Of a DNA stretch of 64,000 nucleotides, positions 37,346 through 50,776 are shown piece after piece. The position numbers were made by a program, and so were the translations under genes. Source of the stretch: Jaapia argillacea MUCL 33604 (taxonomy: Eukaryota > Basidiomycota > Agaricomycetes > Jaapiales > Jaapiaceae); NCBI GenBank assembly GCA_000697665.1, contig KL197713.1, forward strand, positions 62,001 to 126,000. Direction: 5' to 3'. The notes under the pieces are model-generated. The model was not told the DNA's origin. It saw only the letters and a list, made by a program, of their open reading frames with translations, and searched no databases. Each line of letters opens with the position of its first letter. Positions within the stretch are counted from its first letter, which is position 1.

Positions 37346-39712
37346 CTACACATTGAACATAAACAAACCAAGACTGAGAATAACGAAAAGAATGGAAGTC
37401 GTGATTGCCGTGGGCCGTTGGATGCCAAGGTCAGCTGCACCAGACGACAGGGATGTAGTGGACTTCGCCTGCAGCGTCGTGGCATGGCCGCACAAGCCTG
37501 ATCCATCGAGCTGGGAATCAGGGACCAAGATGACAGGAACACCACCCTTGGTATATTGCACTTCCACTGTGCCGTTGCTACCGACGGCCCATTGGCGACA
37601 GGTGAGGATACTGGGAAAACGGAATTCCTCAGCCGGTGCAAGAATCGGAGTACCAGGATAACTTACTCGATGGTGGCAAGACTGTTGTCCCATGGTGTAT
37701 AAACCGCGACTGAGGTGTTAGCGGGCTGGGATTCGTCAGATATGGATAAATTGACGAAGGACCACAAAAGCTCACAGGAGAACCAATATTGGTTAACACT
37801 GAAACCACGTTTCCTTTCATGATGGAGATGCCATTGGGGCTGGTCGTCAGGACCTGGACTGGAGATGTAAGCCAGCCGGTCGTGCCATTGACAAGGAAGT
37901 TGCGCAACTGCAGAAGGGCAGTCAGTTATAAGAAGGAAGAAAGAACGTGTGACACTAACTTGATTCAGGGTCGTAACTAACTGATATCCAGTCGAGTTCG
38001 CATAATTCGAAGGCCACAACGGTTCACGGTTGTACTAAGGATAATTTATCAGGCGAGAAATGAGGAGAAGATGGTGACTGCTTACAGGGTCACTTCCACC
38101 GCTGAAACCTTGCTCTTGGCCGTAGTACACAATGGGAATACTGCGAAACGTGAATATATGCTACAGCAAGACCCGAGAAATATGAGAAGCTCACCCGTCA
38201 GACATGAAAGCAAAAGTCATCGCATTGCTGCACCAGGTCAGTCGTTGATGCGACGAAATGTGCCAAACTTGACTTACTACATGCTTTGTGGATCAACGGA
38301 TTGATTATGCCAGCGAGGAACGTCCTGATTCTCCAGGAAGTTTCCCAACACGCCAGTATCCTGAATAATTTGACGTCGTTAGAGCAAAGAATTGTTACGG
38401 GACCAAATAGTCATACGTGGAACAATTCCTTTGACTGTGCAACAACTTCTGCGAGGCCCGACATGTTTCCAGGGCCGGGGATAGTAAAACCTGCAATGAG
38501 AGCGGTGTACAAGGGGTAATTGAGGATGGAATCAAGGGCTTGGGGGCCTTGCCATGCGGCAGCAGATCTAAAAAAAAGTTGAATTTAATATTCCAGACCT
38601 GATGAACTGGAGAGGAGAACATACGGAACGTCTCCGTCGTAGACTTCGCCCATGCAGAAAACACCAGCCTTACCGCAGAATCCGGGCCAAAAGTCTGCGT
38701 TGACGTGTCTGCCAGAATATCAATGAGGAATTTATGATCAGCGGACAAAAGATCTCACTTCGCAGCTATATGACAATTCAATACACAGTTACTCGAGGCA
38801 GTAGAAATCGTTCTCACCATCAAGACGGAGTCCGTCGATGTTGAACGTTTGGACAAGTTGTTGGATCCAAGTTCCATATGCATCGACGACGGTTGCATCC
38901 TGAGTGTTCACGTCGGGCAAGTAGACCTTGGTATCACCCAGCCAACAATTCTGTTCGCTGGTGAGATTGCTATAGTCAACAGGGCAATAGGGGTGATACT
39001 CGTTCTGTGGATGGATTAACGGCCTGAAGAGTTATAGGCGAGATAAATGACTGCTCACCTGCATTTGGAAGAAATATGAGGATAGGTTGAGACTCTGTGT
39101 CGTCGACATGACGTTGTTCACGACGATATCGACCATGAGGTACCTATATGCACACAGGATCGGATCGAGAACGGAGAGCATAGCAGGGGAGTCCTTACAT
39201 TCCACGCCTATGCAACTCGTCGGACAAGGCCTTGAGGTCATCGGCGGTGCCAAACTTGGCATTCAATTGGGAGACATCCGCCATCCAGTAACCATGGTAG
39301 GGGTCGCCGTACGCCGTGCGAGGCCCAATATAGTTCTGATTAACAGGACTAATCCAGACTACGAATAATCGTCAGTATATATGCGCGAGAAGCTAGCGAG
39401 ATGCTGGGGTGACGGACTAGCAGTAAAACCTGCGTTCTGAATGTAATCCAAGTTCGAGCGGATGGTGTTCCATGTGCCTCCACACCAAGTCTGGTCTGCG
39501 GTATTGCAAGCGGTTGGATCAGCACCTTCAGGTAGCGCGTAACGGTCGGTGATGATTCTGCACGCGACACGTCAAAAGGGGACTTCCACGAATTTTATTG
39601 GGTGGACCTACTGGTAGATGGAACGACCTCTCCACTGATCGGCTGTAGCAGCGGAAGCCGAGAGGACGAAGAACGAGGATAATAAGGATAATAATGCGAG
39701 GGAAGTGATCAT
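37346..39712 (-). CDS. GPI-anchored GH13 enzyme, alpha-glucanotransferase (Agt) type
   Basis: Predicted cell-wall enzyme acting on alpha-(1,4)-glucan. Signal peptide [22 protein letters not shown]-terminus [14 protein letters not shown] followed by the hydrophobic tail [16 protein letters not shown], a GPI-anchor signal. GH13 regions in order: I, DIVVNN (usual DVVANH); II, GLRLDAAKHV with the nucleophile Asp; III, GEVYDGD with the acid Glu; [12 protein letters not shown] (usual ENHDNPRF) with the third Asp. The catalytic triad is complete, but the two conserved histidines are Asn and Gln. This, with the anchor, matches my recollection of Aspergillus niger AgtA/AgtB-type glucanotransferases rather than secreted alpha-amylase. 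Region II is cut by two introns around a 7-nt exon, CTGCGAA (38759-38765). Confidence 0.9.
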
Positions 39713-40362
39713 TGCGAGGGGGTATAATATTGTACGAGTGGATCCAGGACGTGTGGAACGAGCGTGATGACGAGGACGTGGGGGGGATAATGAGTGTGGT
39801 AGCGGGGGTCGCTGAGGGTAGGGAAGCCTGGATTAAGTTAAACAGCGGGGCACGGACCCTGCTGTGGACGAGAAGGGAGGTTGGTGGGAGGATAGAAAAA
39901 GAAACGGGGATTCATGACAACGACAAATCCAGAGTGGAAAACAGCATCACAAGTCCATTCACGTGACGAAACAGGCAACTTTCGGAGGTCGTCTTCTCTG
40001 GTTCCGTGAGTCCGGTAACTTGGCTCATATAAACGGTCCCTTTTCCCCGCATTCCTGTGCTGGCTAACACCAACCTCTAATTCTCTGTAGATCGCCTCAT
40101 TGTCAACACGGTGGCGACCCTTACAGCCTTGCATCCCCCTCTACAACTTTCTGCACTCTTTCTTGCCTCTTTCTGCCCAAATTCCAACGCCACCCAGGCC
40201 GAGCCAGGTGATCATGTGGATCTATGTGTCGAAGCGAGGCATGAAGCGATGGCAATTTCCACATTCCTCACAAATTCTTCCGTGAAACCAGGGCCCGGAT
40301 CATCTTCTCCCGGCCGTCGCTTTCTGGCGTTTTCTGCAAAGAATTCAAACTAAAATGTAAAC
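39713..40362. other. Spacer upstream of the GH13 gene and of the small plus-strand gene
   Basis: Contains a plus-oriented TATAAA at 40028-40033 followed by a CT/CA-rich tract and a CTGTAG acceptor-like site near 40090. Plus frame 40111-40353 has no ATG start and no similarity. The first 200 nt presumably hold the GH13 promoter. Confidence 0.5.
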
Positions 40363-40989
40363 ATGGTGGGCAAAAAAGGACGATGCGATTCGTCTGCAGT
40401 GAGAGACGACATGGCAGGCGTCCTGCTCCAGCTCAATGTACTCTGTGCTCGTAACTCAAGACCCTATTCCAGTGAGGAGACCACCGTGGCCAGATATGCC
40501 ATCGAGGAGGTCGGAGGATCACAAGCCTTTGATCCCGAAGCCAACCCTATGTGGGTGACCCTTTGCCAAGTCGCCGGAGAAGCACTTCCTGTGAGACCTT
40601 TACAGTACTTAGAGCGAAGACCCGCATAAAATTTTCAGTTATGTATTCAATATTTGCTGACTGAACCCACGGGTCCCCAATGGACGTGTACTTCAGTTGC
40701 TGGCCCTGTCGGACTACCCGCCCGAGGAGCGGCGGGATTATCGCTACAGTACATTGTGATATGTTTGATGTCGAGGATCGTTGCGAGCGAGAGTGAGCCA
40801 GAGCGAATCGCTGTCGGGAGGTTGGCTGTTCTGGGTGATTTCCATTCGGAGGGAGATTGTAACAATTTGACATCCCGACATAGGTTGAATTGCCGGGACT
40901 CAACAAGCACTACCCAACAAACAAGGACCCACTGCGCCACACATTCTCACATGGTTGCCGCCACCTTGCCGTCACCGAGCCCAGCCTGA
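40363..40989 (+). CDS. Hypothetical protein, two exons (doubtful gene)
   Basis: ATG at 40363, exon 40363-40590, a 48-nt intron with GTGAGA donor and TTTTCAG acceptor (40591-40638), exon 40639-40989. Both exon lengths are multiples of three, giving 192 residues. Segments: MVGKKGRCDSSAVRDDMAG, YAIEEVGGSQAFDPEANP, then QYLLTEPTGPQW and a hydrophobic patch LSLQYIVICLM. No family recognised, no signal peptide. A TATA box lies about 330 nt upstream. Against it: the stop is only 30 nt before the MFS start, and frames on the other strand are also open here. It could be part of a long leader instead. Confidence 0.4.
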
Positions 40990-41019
40990 GACCACTTCAA
41001 ACGGTCCAAGTACGCTGGC

Positions 41020-42973
41020 ATGAGTCCTCAGTTTGAACCTTTGGCCTTCACAAAATATGGCTGGATAGTCTGTCTTTGGATTCTCGTTGTCTCATTCCAG
41101 GTATGCTGGTCTTGTATCGCTCCTAGGGTCAATCCTTACAATGACTCCAGGTAACTGACAGGTGCTGAGCGTCCTCTCCCTGAATCTCATTTAATTTCCA
41201 GTACGGCTACCATATTTCTTCTCTCAACCAAATCCAAGCCATTCTCACGTGTCGAGGATCTGGTGCCATTGAGCCATCGTCCTACTATGGCCTACCGACG
41301 TGTATCCCAATGTCCGACGCCACCTTCTCAGTGGTCACATCAGTCTTCACAGTCGGAGGCTTGGTAGGCAGCTTGACAGCAAACCTTATAATGGACGCGA
41401 GAGGGAGGAGAGGTGCTATACGCGCCAGTGCTTTGGCTACCATCGCGGGCTCAGCTTTGATGTCCGTTTCTGGCTCAGTTTTCGCCTTCGTTCTTGGAAG
41501 GTGGGTTTAACTTTCAGCATCCTTGAGCTTGTGTTGACGAGGGGTGCTCAGAATTCTAGTTGGCGTTGGCGCAGGTTTTGGACTTTGCGTTGGACCGATC
41601 TTCATCGCTGAAATCGCTCCCACGAAAATTAAAGGCAACGTCGGTATGGGTTCCCAGTCCATTTGCAAACTCTGAGCTAACCCTGCAACTTGCAGGCGTC
41701 CTCACTCAGCTAGCGATTGTCATTGGTATCCTCGTGACGCAGTCCGTCGGTTTCCGTCTTGCGACCCCCACCCAATGGCGTCTAGTCCTCATATTCTCCC
41801 TCGTCCTTTCCCTCGTCCAATTCTTCCTCAGCCCTCTCATCGTCGAGTCCCCGGCCTGGTTGCACCGCAAAGGTACTCCCCAGGATACCAAGACTGCTGC
41901 CAGGAGGCTCTGGGGAGAACATGGTGGCGTTGGAGCTACAGCCCACGCGTCCAGTTCCGGAGAAGATGTAGAGGACCCCTTGTTACCAGAAAGTGAAGCT
42001 GATCTCAGGAGAGACGAAGAGTTGCATCAAGCCACTGTTTCTGTGCCCCAGTTGTTAAAAGCTCCGGAGTTGAGAAAGCCTTTGGTGATCGTGTCGTTGG
42101 CTATGCTTTCTCAACAGTTGTCCGGTACGCTCACGTTCCATGCGCCTGATATGATGGAGGCTAAATTGTCGCCACACAGGAATCAACGCAGGTTAACTGA
42201 TATACCGTTCTTCATTTAAGCAAGATCTAACCCCTGAGCAGTTCTATATTACAGCAACGCAATCTTGTCAAAGTCCCTGCCAGAATTCGCTCCCTTTGTG
42301 TCCTTGGGTATCACAGTCGTGAATGCGATTATGACATTCCCACCGGTATTTCTCATCGAGGTAGGTATCAACTTTTCAAACACCTTACATTGGTGTTGAC
42401 TGTGAAATAGCGTGTGGGCCGCAAGAAACTCATGACTCTATCTGCGGGAGGCTCCATAATCTCGTTGGTCGCTGTTGGGCTTGGCCTTGATAATGCTCTC
42501 GTCAGTTTGTCGAGTGTTGCGATCATGACCTTTGTAATGTAAGTCCTTCCATCCATGCAAAGAGCCCTTGTGAAAGTGACATAATGATTTTTACCAGGTC
42601 TTTCGCGGTTGGACTTGGCCCCGTGCCATTCGTCATCATACCAGATGTTTCCCCTTTCCACGTTGGTTACGACTCCTCTGACCTTGCAATCCAGCATCTT
42701 ATAATTTTATCCTCCGCAGGCGGTGTCCGCCCTCTCTTCTACAGCATTATCGCTCAATTGTAAGTTTTGCCTCGAATCTGTATCCCCCGTTCTCGGCTCC
42801 AGGGCTAATCTGGCTGCGCAGGGATCGCCAACTTTGTAGTTGGGTTGATATTCCTACCTCTGCGAAATCTTCTATCTGGAGGTTCGGCGTCAAGGGAGGG
42901 CAGGGTATTTTATGTTTTTGCGATGATCTTGTTCCTGTGCTATTTTGCGCTTTCTCGTGTGTACCGAGGGTAG
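41020..42973 (+). CDS. MFS sugar-porter family transporter (Vps73/GLUT-like)
   Basis: Twelve-helix transporter of the sugar porter family, nearest in feel to yeast Vps73. Start MSPQFEPLAFTKYGWIV; after the first intron, YGYHISSLNQIQ, the TM1 signature. Loop 2-3 motif is MDARGRRGAI (usual GxxxDRxGRR); FVLGR then ILVGVGAGFGLCVGPIFIAEIAPTKIKG (PESPR-type sequence is ESPAWLHRKG); an acidic central loop with DVEDPLLPESEADLRRDEEL; then QQLSGINAVLYYSNAI in TM7, ERVGRKKLM, SFAVGLGPVPFVIIPD and the last helices ending FLCYFALSRVYRG. Eight or so introns. The PESPR/QQxSGxNxxxYY features support hexose or polyol transport; the substrate is not predictable. Confidence 0.9.
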
Positions 42974-43231
42974 TCATTAGGGCCACAAGCTTTACAAAGT
43001 ATCATGTATTATACTCTCCGTGTTTTGAATCAGAGTGGGTCTTTTGGAATGCAACTCGCACGGACAGTGCTGCTGAATGATCAGGTTGGAAATTATCAGA
43101 CATCTTCGGAACACAGCCACTCCTTGGACATTTGGAGAGGCTCAGGCTGCGGCCCAACCCCACTAGTTGCTTGGCTCTATACTCTCGTTCGTACTTCAGC
43201 GATACCCAACACCCGGTCGTGGTTTCCCAAC

Positions 43232-46200
43232 ATGTCAGATACACAGCAGAAAGAGCTGGACGCTTTCTTTGCCTTCTTTTCATCATTTCATCTTACTCGA
43301 CCCGTCGCCTCCCTTTCCGACCTCAGCGATGGGGCCGCCCTTTTTGAATTCTTGTCTCTCATGTACGTCTCCAATGCACCTTCGACCATTCCTTCGACGT
43401 TTCTGATATCAATGGATCCAGTGATGCGGATTACTTCCGCCAACCAACTCGCCCGTCAGCCCAACCCTCCGACAACTGGGTTCTCCGCTTTAGCGGTCTC
43501 AAACGTATCTACCGACTTATGACCCAATACTTCACGGATATCCTTCACCAGCCGACGAGTTCTATCGAAGTCCCCGACCTACAGGCAATGGCCAAAGACC
43601 ACAGTCTCACCGATACAATCATTATGTGTAGGCTTACCATCGCCATTGCCGTGCAATGCGAGAAGAACAAGGAGATTATTGAGAAGATCCAAGGTCTGAG
43701 TGAGGGAGATCAACACTGTCTTATGAGGGCGATTGAGCAGGTGTGTTCTGGTGATTGGCTTGACCTCGGCTTGTCATCGTAACAAGTTTGTCCAGATCAT
43801 GACGAAAGTCAACGTCCCAGGCAACCAGACTGTTGGAGAGGTCAGCATGACCGAGTGAGTTTCGCCCTTGCTTAGATTCCTCGAGTGGTAGAACTGATGT
43901 AGGTCTGCAGCGACGACCACTATTATCAGATTCAATCCGAACGCAGTCGTATACTATCAGAGAAGGAGACTTTGGAGAAGGTCTATGCCTCATTACTGGA
44001 GGAACACCGGGTATTGCAGACAAACTATGATGACGCCATGTCAGAAAAGGAGGATGCGATGGCAAGGATGCGGGATCTGAGGAGAGAGGTGGACGGTCGT
44101 CGTAACGATAAGGCTGACGGTATGATGCGAGCAGAGATTGATCGACTACGGAGCGAGCTGTGAGTTTGCCATTCCTTGGTATGTGTTACATCTGTCTCAC
44201 GTATGGGGAGGAGGGCAGCCAGAAGAGCGAGGATAACCTGGCAATCGTGGAGGGAGAACTCGACAAACAAACAACATTGGTAACGGAGCTGACTCGGAGG
44301 ATTGACGAGCTGCAAGTCAGAGCAGACGAGGCGGGAAAGCTGAAAGACCAGTTGGATGAGTAAGGCGAAGTGCTCCTCTGTCTTGATGGGTTGACTCACT
44401 CTCACGGGAGGTACCGGCATGCAGCAGACAGGCTTCAGAAAACTGAGAACGTCATGGAGAAGTACAAGAAGAAGCTACAAGAAGGAGCGGACTTGCGGCA
44501 TCAAATCAAGGTCAGTTCCAGTCAATGTTGCTTCCATACGCCCTCCCCTCTAACCCCTTCCTCAGGCATTAGAAAGGCAAAATGCGGACCTCGTCGACAA
44601 GAATGCCTCACTAGAAGAGGAATACCGCAAGGTTGCCGCGTTCAAACCCTTGATGGAATCTTACAAGAACCAAATCGCCGAACTCGAGAGCAAGGTGTCA
44701 GGGAAGAACAAGGAGCTTGATACAGTCCGATTTGAGCTCGACCAGACGCGCATAAAGCTAAAAATTGCTAACGAAGAGCGCGCCAAGGACTCAGAAACTT
44801 TGGAGCTCTACCAAGAACGTGTCCGAGAACTCGAGTTGGTATCGCATCGTCCCGTTGCCTCAGCCAAGCCTGCCAAAACCAATGGCGAGACAGCAGGCAA
44901 CATGGAAGAGCTCACCGAAGCCGAGTTATTGGGCGAAGTCGATGGTGTCAGCCAAGGTTTAGGGGAAGAACTCGACGACGCCCTCACAGGGACGACTATG
45001 ACGGATCTTAAGCTTCAAGTGAAGAAGCTGACGAGAGATCTGGAGTCCGCGAAGAGCAACCAGGCCGATGCAAGTCGAGTTATGGTGCTGGAGAACCTGC
45101 TGGAAGATGCGAATCGTATGAAAGCCCGCTACGAATCCGACTACCTAGCCACCCATCGAGAAAAGCTAAAACTACAGAACGATCTCGAAGAGATACGAAG
45201 TGGGAAAGCTTTGGGAGACGGGTGAGCAGAATCTTGACTGTTGCTCTCGCTCTGTCAATCTGATAATATTGTATCTAGTGCTGAAGCCGCCATTGCTTTG
45301 AGACAACGGCTCAACGAGACTGTGGACCAACTCGATAACCTAAGGAGGGATCATGCGGAATTGGAGGTCAAGGTTGAAGCTCAGTCGAAGGAACTGACGA
45401 TTGCCAAATCAGATCGTGAGTACTCTGGCCTTGTTCTCTGTAGAAATGCTGAGAGTTTTTCCCAGTGAATCTTGTGAACAAGGACCAGTTGGAAATCTTG
45501 GCAACGTTGCGAGAATCTGTCAACGAAGACAAGGCTGGCCTTGAAGCCGACATGGAGCGGCTGCAAGCTAAGCTCAAGGAGGTCGGTGAGAAGAACCGGA
45601 TGCAACTGGAACAAATCAATGGACTCCTGATGGAGAAGGTCACTCTGCAAACGGAGGGAATTGGGCAACGAGAGAAGATGCTCGAACGCGAGCGTCATTT
45701 TGGGTATGCGTCTTACAATATTGATTCAACTTACCATTCATATTTTGAACCCAGTGATTTGCGCGCGTCGCTGTCTGGGAAAGATCTTCCGGAGGATATC
45801 AGAGCCCGCCTTCTTGCCCTCCACGAGGAGAATGTACAATTGAAGGAACAGCTCAAGACATCACAAGAGAAGCTTACCAAAGCCAGAGCGGTTCGTCTCG
45901 TTCCTGCTCTTTTGACCCTCCTTCCCTCATGTTCCATCCTAGTTCATCAAATCCCAAGACAAGCTTTTCAAGGAAGAACACGCCAAGTCAGCGGCGGGGT
46001 TGTCACCAGTCAGTCCAAATCCACTTTCGCCTTCGTCCTTGACCAACCAGAGTATTAGGGTGCTTTCGAGGAGGCTGAAGCTAGCTTCCGTTCGCAAATC
46101 AAGATTCTAGAAGAAGATATTGCCCGACAGAAGGTTCGGTCTTCCATATACACCAACCTATTTTTCACTCACCTTATCCACATAGCGTTTGAACTCTGAG

Positions 46201-46427
46201 TTGACTATGCGTTATCGCAAGGAGCAGGAACTCATGCTTAGCGCCATTCACAGTCTGGGGATGAAGACGGCCCGTGACCACTTGAGCAATACACAGCCGC
46301 AGTCACGACCGGCGCCAACAAGTTGGTTAGGGCAACAACGCAAAAATGTGCGTTGCTCGAACACCCCAGCCCATTCAATCAGGCTAACAAACGTCCCCCA
46401 CAGCTTGGTCAGACGCTTCGTCGGTGA
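43232..46427 (+). CDS. HOOK family dynein adaptor
   Basis: Cytoplasmic adaptor linking dynein to early endosomes, as HookA/Hok1 do in hyphae. Start at 43232 (MSDTQQKELDAFFAFF). The N-terminal HOOK/CH-like domain (to about 43780) includes DLSDGAALFEFLSLIDADYF across an intron, then DNWVLRFSGLKRIYRLM. A long coiled coil follows (LREVDGRRNDK.., LQKSEDNLAIVEGELDKQ, ADRLQKTENVMEKYKKKLQEG, ALERQNADLVDKNASLEEEYRKV), the hallmark mid-region of the family. The C-terminus, after a 57-nt intron, is SWLGQQRKN|LGQTLRR. About a dozen introns. It probably works in endosome transport; the FTS-FHIP binding tail is short here. Confidence 0.93.
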
Positions 46428-46672
46428 CGAGTACCGCGCAAGTGCATCCCCTCCCTCGCCTTTACAGTCTTCCTCCACTTTCATTCTGCCTTGGCCTAGA
46501 GGAACGATTCCCAAATACCCGCATTATAATATACTATATCACTGCATCGTGGCTTGGTGTATTCTGTACAAGTTGAGAGGGCGTTGATGCCCAACAGTGT
46601 AATTATGTGGATCACGAGAACTATGCTGCCTGTGACTCGTGTCTGAGTCTCTGACACCTGCATCCAACATGA

Positions 46673-47997
<1,325 letters not shown>

Positions 47998-48094
47998 GGT
48001 TGAATATAGAGTCTATGTTGAATATTAGAGAACCAACTAATACAAGCATGATACCAAGGGTCCTGATACACATTACTTCACTATGAACAGATGA

Positions 48095-49573
48095 CTATCT
48101 GTTCCATGACAACAGAGACATGTCGCCGACGCGTCTGGGGAAAGTATGAGCATGGACCTGACACATGAAGAACTCCGACATACCTGGGCTTAACGAGGTG
48201 ACGGATCGTACCAGCGATAGCTAAGAGTACGAAAAGAGCTGAGGATGCGACATACGCCCATCCCAAAAACTCATTCTTCCCCCCAATCCAAGATACTGTA
48301 GAGATCACGATCGACTTTGTCCCCTTGTACGGGAGTACAGGGAAGTCTAGAGAGAAGCGTCAGGATAGGGTCTGCCTGGCGAAGGACATGACTTTGCAAA
48401 TACTCACTGAGCCCCACGAAGATACGATAATTTCCCTTCGGCAATACGTCGTTGTCGTTCCTGCCATACAACTTGGTGAAGGTCGGCAGTCCAGCGGTCC
48501 GCATCCAATTCTGGAAGTGTTCATCATTGTGGAGGTCTGGGATGTTGCTATCGTTGTAACCCTGGGGGAACCGGAGGAGCCAATTGGGAGGAGGAACAAT
48601 GTCCGAGCTATTATAAGCCGGAGTGCTCGCGTACTTTTTAGCTTCTCCTGGCCATGCAATACCACGTTCCGAGAACTGGTATGTGGAGATGTTACTCGAG
48701 CCCAGAGCCGTGAGGTTGGTATAGGTGTCTTGGTCACAGTTTCAGCAAAACATGTTAGAGGGTAATGCCAAAGACGCACCGTTGAACACGGAGTTCGCAA
48801 TCAGACCGCAAGGATAGATGGCTTTGTTGTCACGGGTTGCCACCGGCTTGCAGTCACCACTATTAAGGTCCGAGACGCTAACAGCTGAGCCTTTCAACTG
48901 ATTTGAGTCGAGACTCTTCACATATCGTCTGTGGTTTTGGTAGAAATTTGTGAGCTTGTAGTAGAGGAGGACGGTGGGGCCAAGGTCGGCAGGGATCTCA
49001 AAGTCGATGACGCAGACTCGTTGTGCGGTGACGTCGGGGTTCGACGCATTGTTGATGAAAGCGTATTGTGGGGGGTTGGATGGATGGGCACCGGACTCTG
49101 ATGCTCGTAGTCGGTAGGTGTAGCTAGGTACGTTGGTGAAGGCGATGGTGTTGCCGGCTAGCGATGAGGGATCCTGGGCTGGTGTATTCTCGCAGTTGGT
49201 GTAGTCGATCGTGATTTCACTGACCTATAGATACGGAAAGTCAATACATATGGGAATGGAGTTGGCATGGCAGGTGAGGCTCACCAGACTGCTACCCCAA
49301 ATAAGCAGCGCTCCGATAGGAGCGAAGACAATGCCGATGATAAAGAGTGTAGGAAGCACGGTCTTTGGTGTTAGAATTGGCTGCCAAGCCTTGAGCCGTT
49401 GTTGCTTGAACGCAGTGTCTACGAAATAAGGTGATGTGAATGTGAAGAAATGGGTGAGGGTGAGACGCACTGGCAGGGCGCCTCCAACTGCCCTTCTTCT
49501 TTGTCTCAGTTCCTGCGTCGCCACTACCGGTTCCGTTGCTGTCTTGTCGACCCTTTCGCTGAAAGATGGCCAT
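48095..49573 (-). CDS. CDC50/LEM3 family subunit of P4-ATPase lipid flippases
   Basis: Chaperone and beta-subunit of aminophospholipid flippases. Start at 49573 ([16 protein letters not shown]). First membrane span in [22 protein letters not shown] (taken in two parts), preceded by [16 protein letters not shown], the family's N-terminal signature. The ectodomain has [44 protein letters not shown], a [11 protein letters not shown] segment, and [13 protein letters not shown]. The second span is [20 protein letters not shown], followed by a short cytosolic tail across a small intron. About six introns. The missing partner flippase is not in the window. Confidence 0.94.
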
Positions 49574-50776
49574 CGAGGTGGAGGTGGATGACAAGCTCGG
49601 AGTTGGCGCAGTCGCCGTGGGCGGTGAAGGCAGACCAGTTATGTAAGCGCCTCATCGTCACCGGACATCCAAATCCAAACCCAAATCTCATCAAACGCAC
49701 ACTGCAGTTGGTCGTGTTCCTCCAACGCTGTCTCCAGTCTGTCGCACCCTCGAGTCCATCCTTGACGATACACAGGGCTACAAAAATGAACCAGATGAAT
49801 CCTAGTCTCCCGAAGCTGGGTGAATCAAATTCCAAAGCCTAACATACAACTTGTTGCTAGCTTTGAGGGACGACTCAAAGCCACGAAAGTGTCGCATACC
49901 ATGTACGACACTCAGCAGGAGCAAAATCTTCGCCCAAATATTTTGAAACCTCTCAATTCAAAGGTATATTGGAATGATACCGTCTGTTGTGGCCTTGGTA
50001 CGTTGGCTCGCGATGCGCTGACCCTTCCTAGGGCTCGCACTACTGTGTTAAATTGTGATTCGAGATTACCACAAATCTCCTGGAAGCAGATCCCTATCTA
50101 AGCGGGACCTATCTTTGCTCTCATAGCAGGAACATATCAAGGCTTCCCTAGTCCGTGTCCGTGCCACCGCCGTGGCCAACGATACACCTCATCTGCGTTG
50201 CCAGTCTGGATGGTTGAAATTGTTCTTGCACCCTTGCTATACTGCCGTCTGTCCTCCTTTTCATCAGTCATGCCTCGTTCATCATCTGCTTCATTGGTCC
50301 CCTGGGATGCTTCACAAATTGTGTAAATTGGGTCCCCCACCTTCGGAGACGTATACTGTTGCATTGGCCACGTCGTACGCATGTCGATACGGGGAGAGGA
50401 TGAACTTCGTGAGCCGCACTCTTCACTTACCACAATCGATGTACTCAACGACTTTTGTATCGATGTCCCCTGAAGGATCGGAACCGACGCCGATTGGCCC
50501 GCCTTTGCTGCGATTGGACGAACCATACCCAGGATCATGGCTGGCGGTATACAGCGATTTTGCATGTAGAGATGGGCCGACTACGAAGAAGGGATACTGT
50601 TGTTTGCGTTGATAGAAATTTGATTCGAGTTTTGAGGGTTGAAACTTTTGTGTTCGATGATGACATGAGCCACAGCTCGCGACGACCACGCACAACCGCC
50701 TAACCTGTTTCCAGCTGTCCTCTCTTGTAGTCACTCTGAGCTTCTGAGATCTCTCCGAAAGTTAGACTACTGGAAA
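49574..50776. other. 1.2-kb spacer between CDC50 and RCO1, gene content unresolved
   Basis: Holds both promoters in head-to-head orientation. Several frames overlap on both strands between 50137 and 50734. On minus, the stretch YPFFVVGPSLHAKSLYTA through VEYIDCG (about 50600-50430) is bounded by CAACAG and GTAAGT, as an exon would be, but I find no ATG-led complete gene and no known family. Confidence 0.45.
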
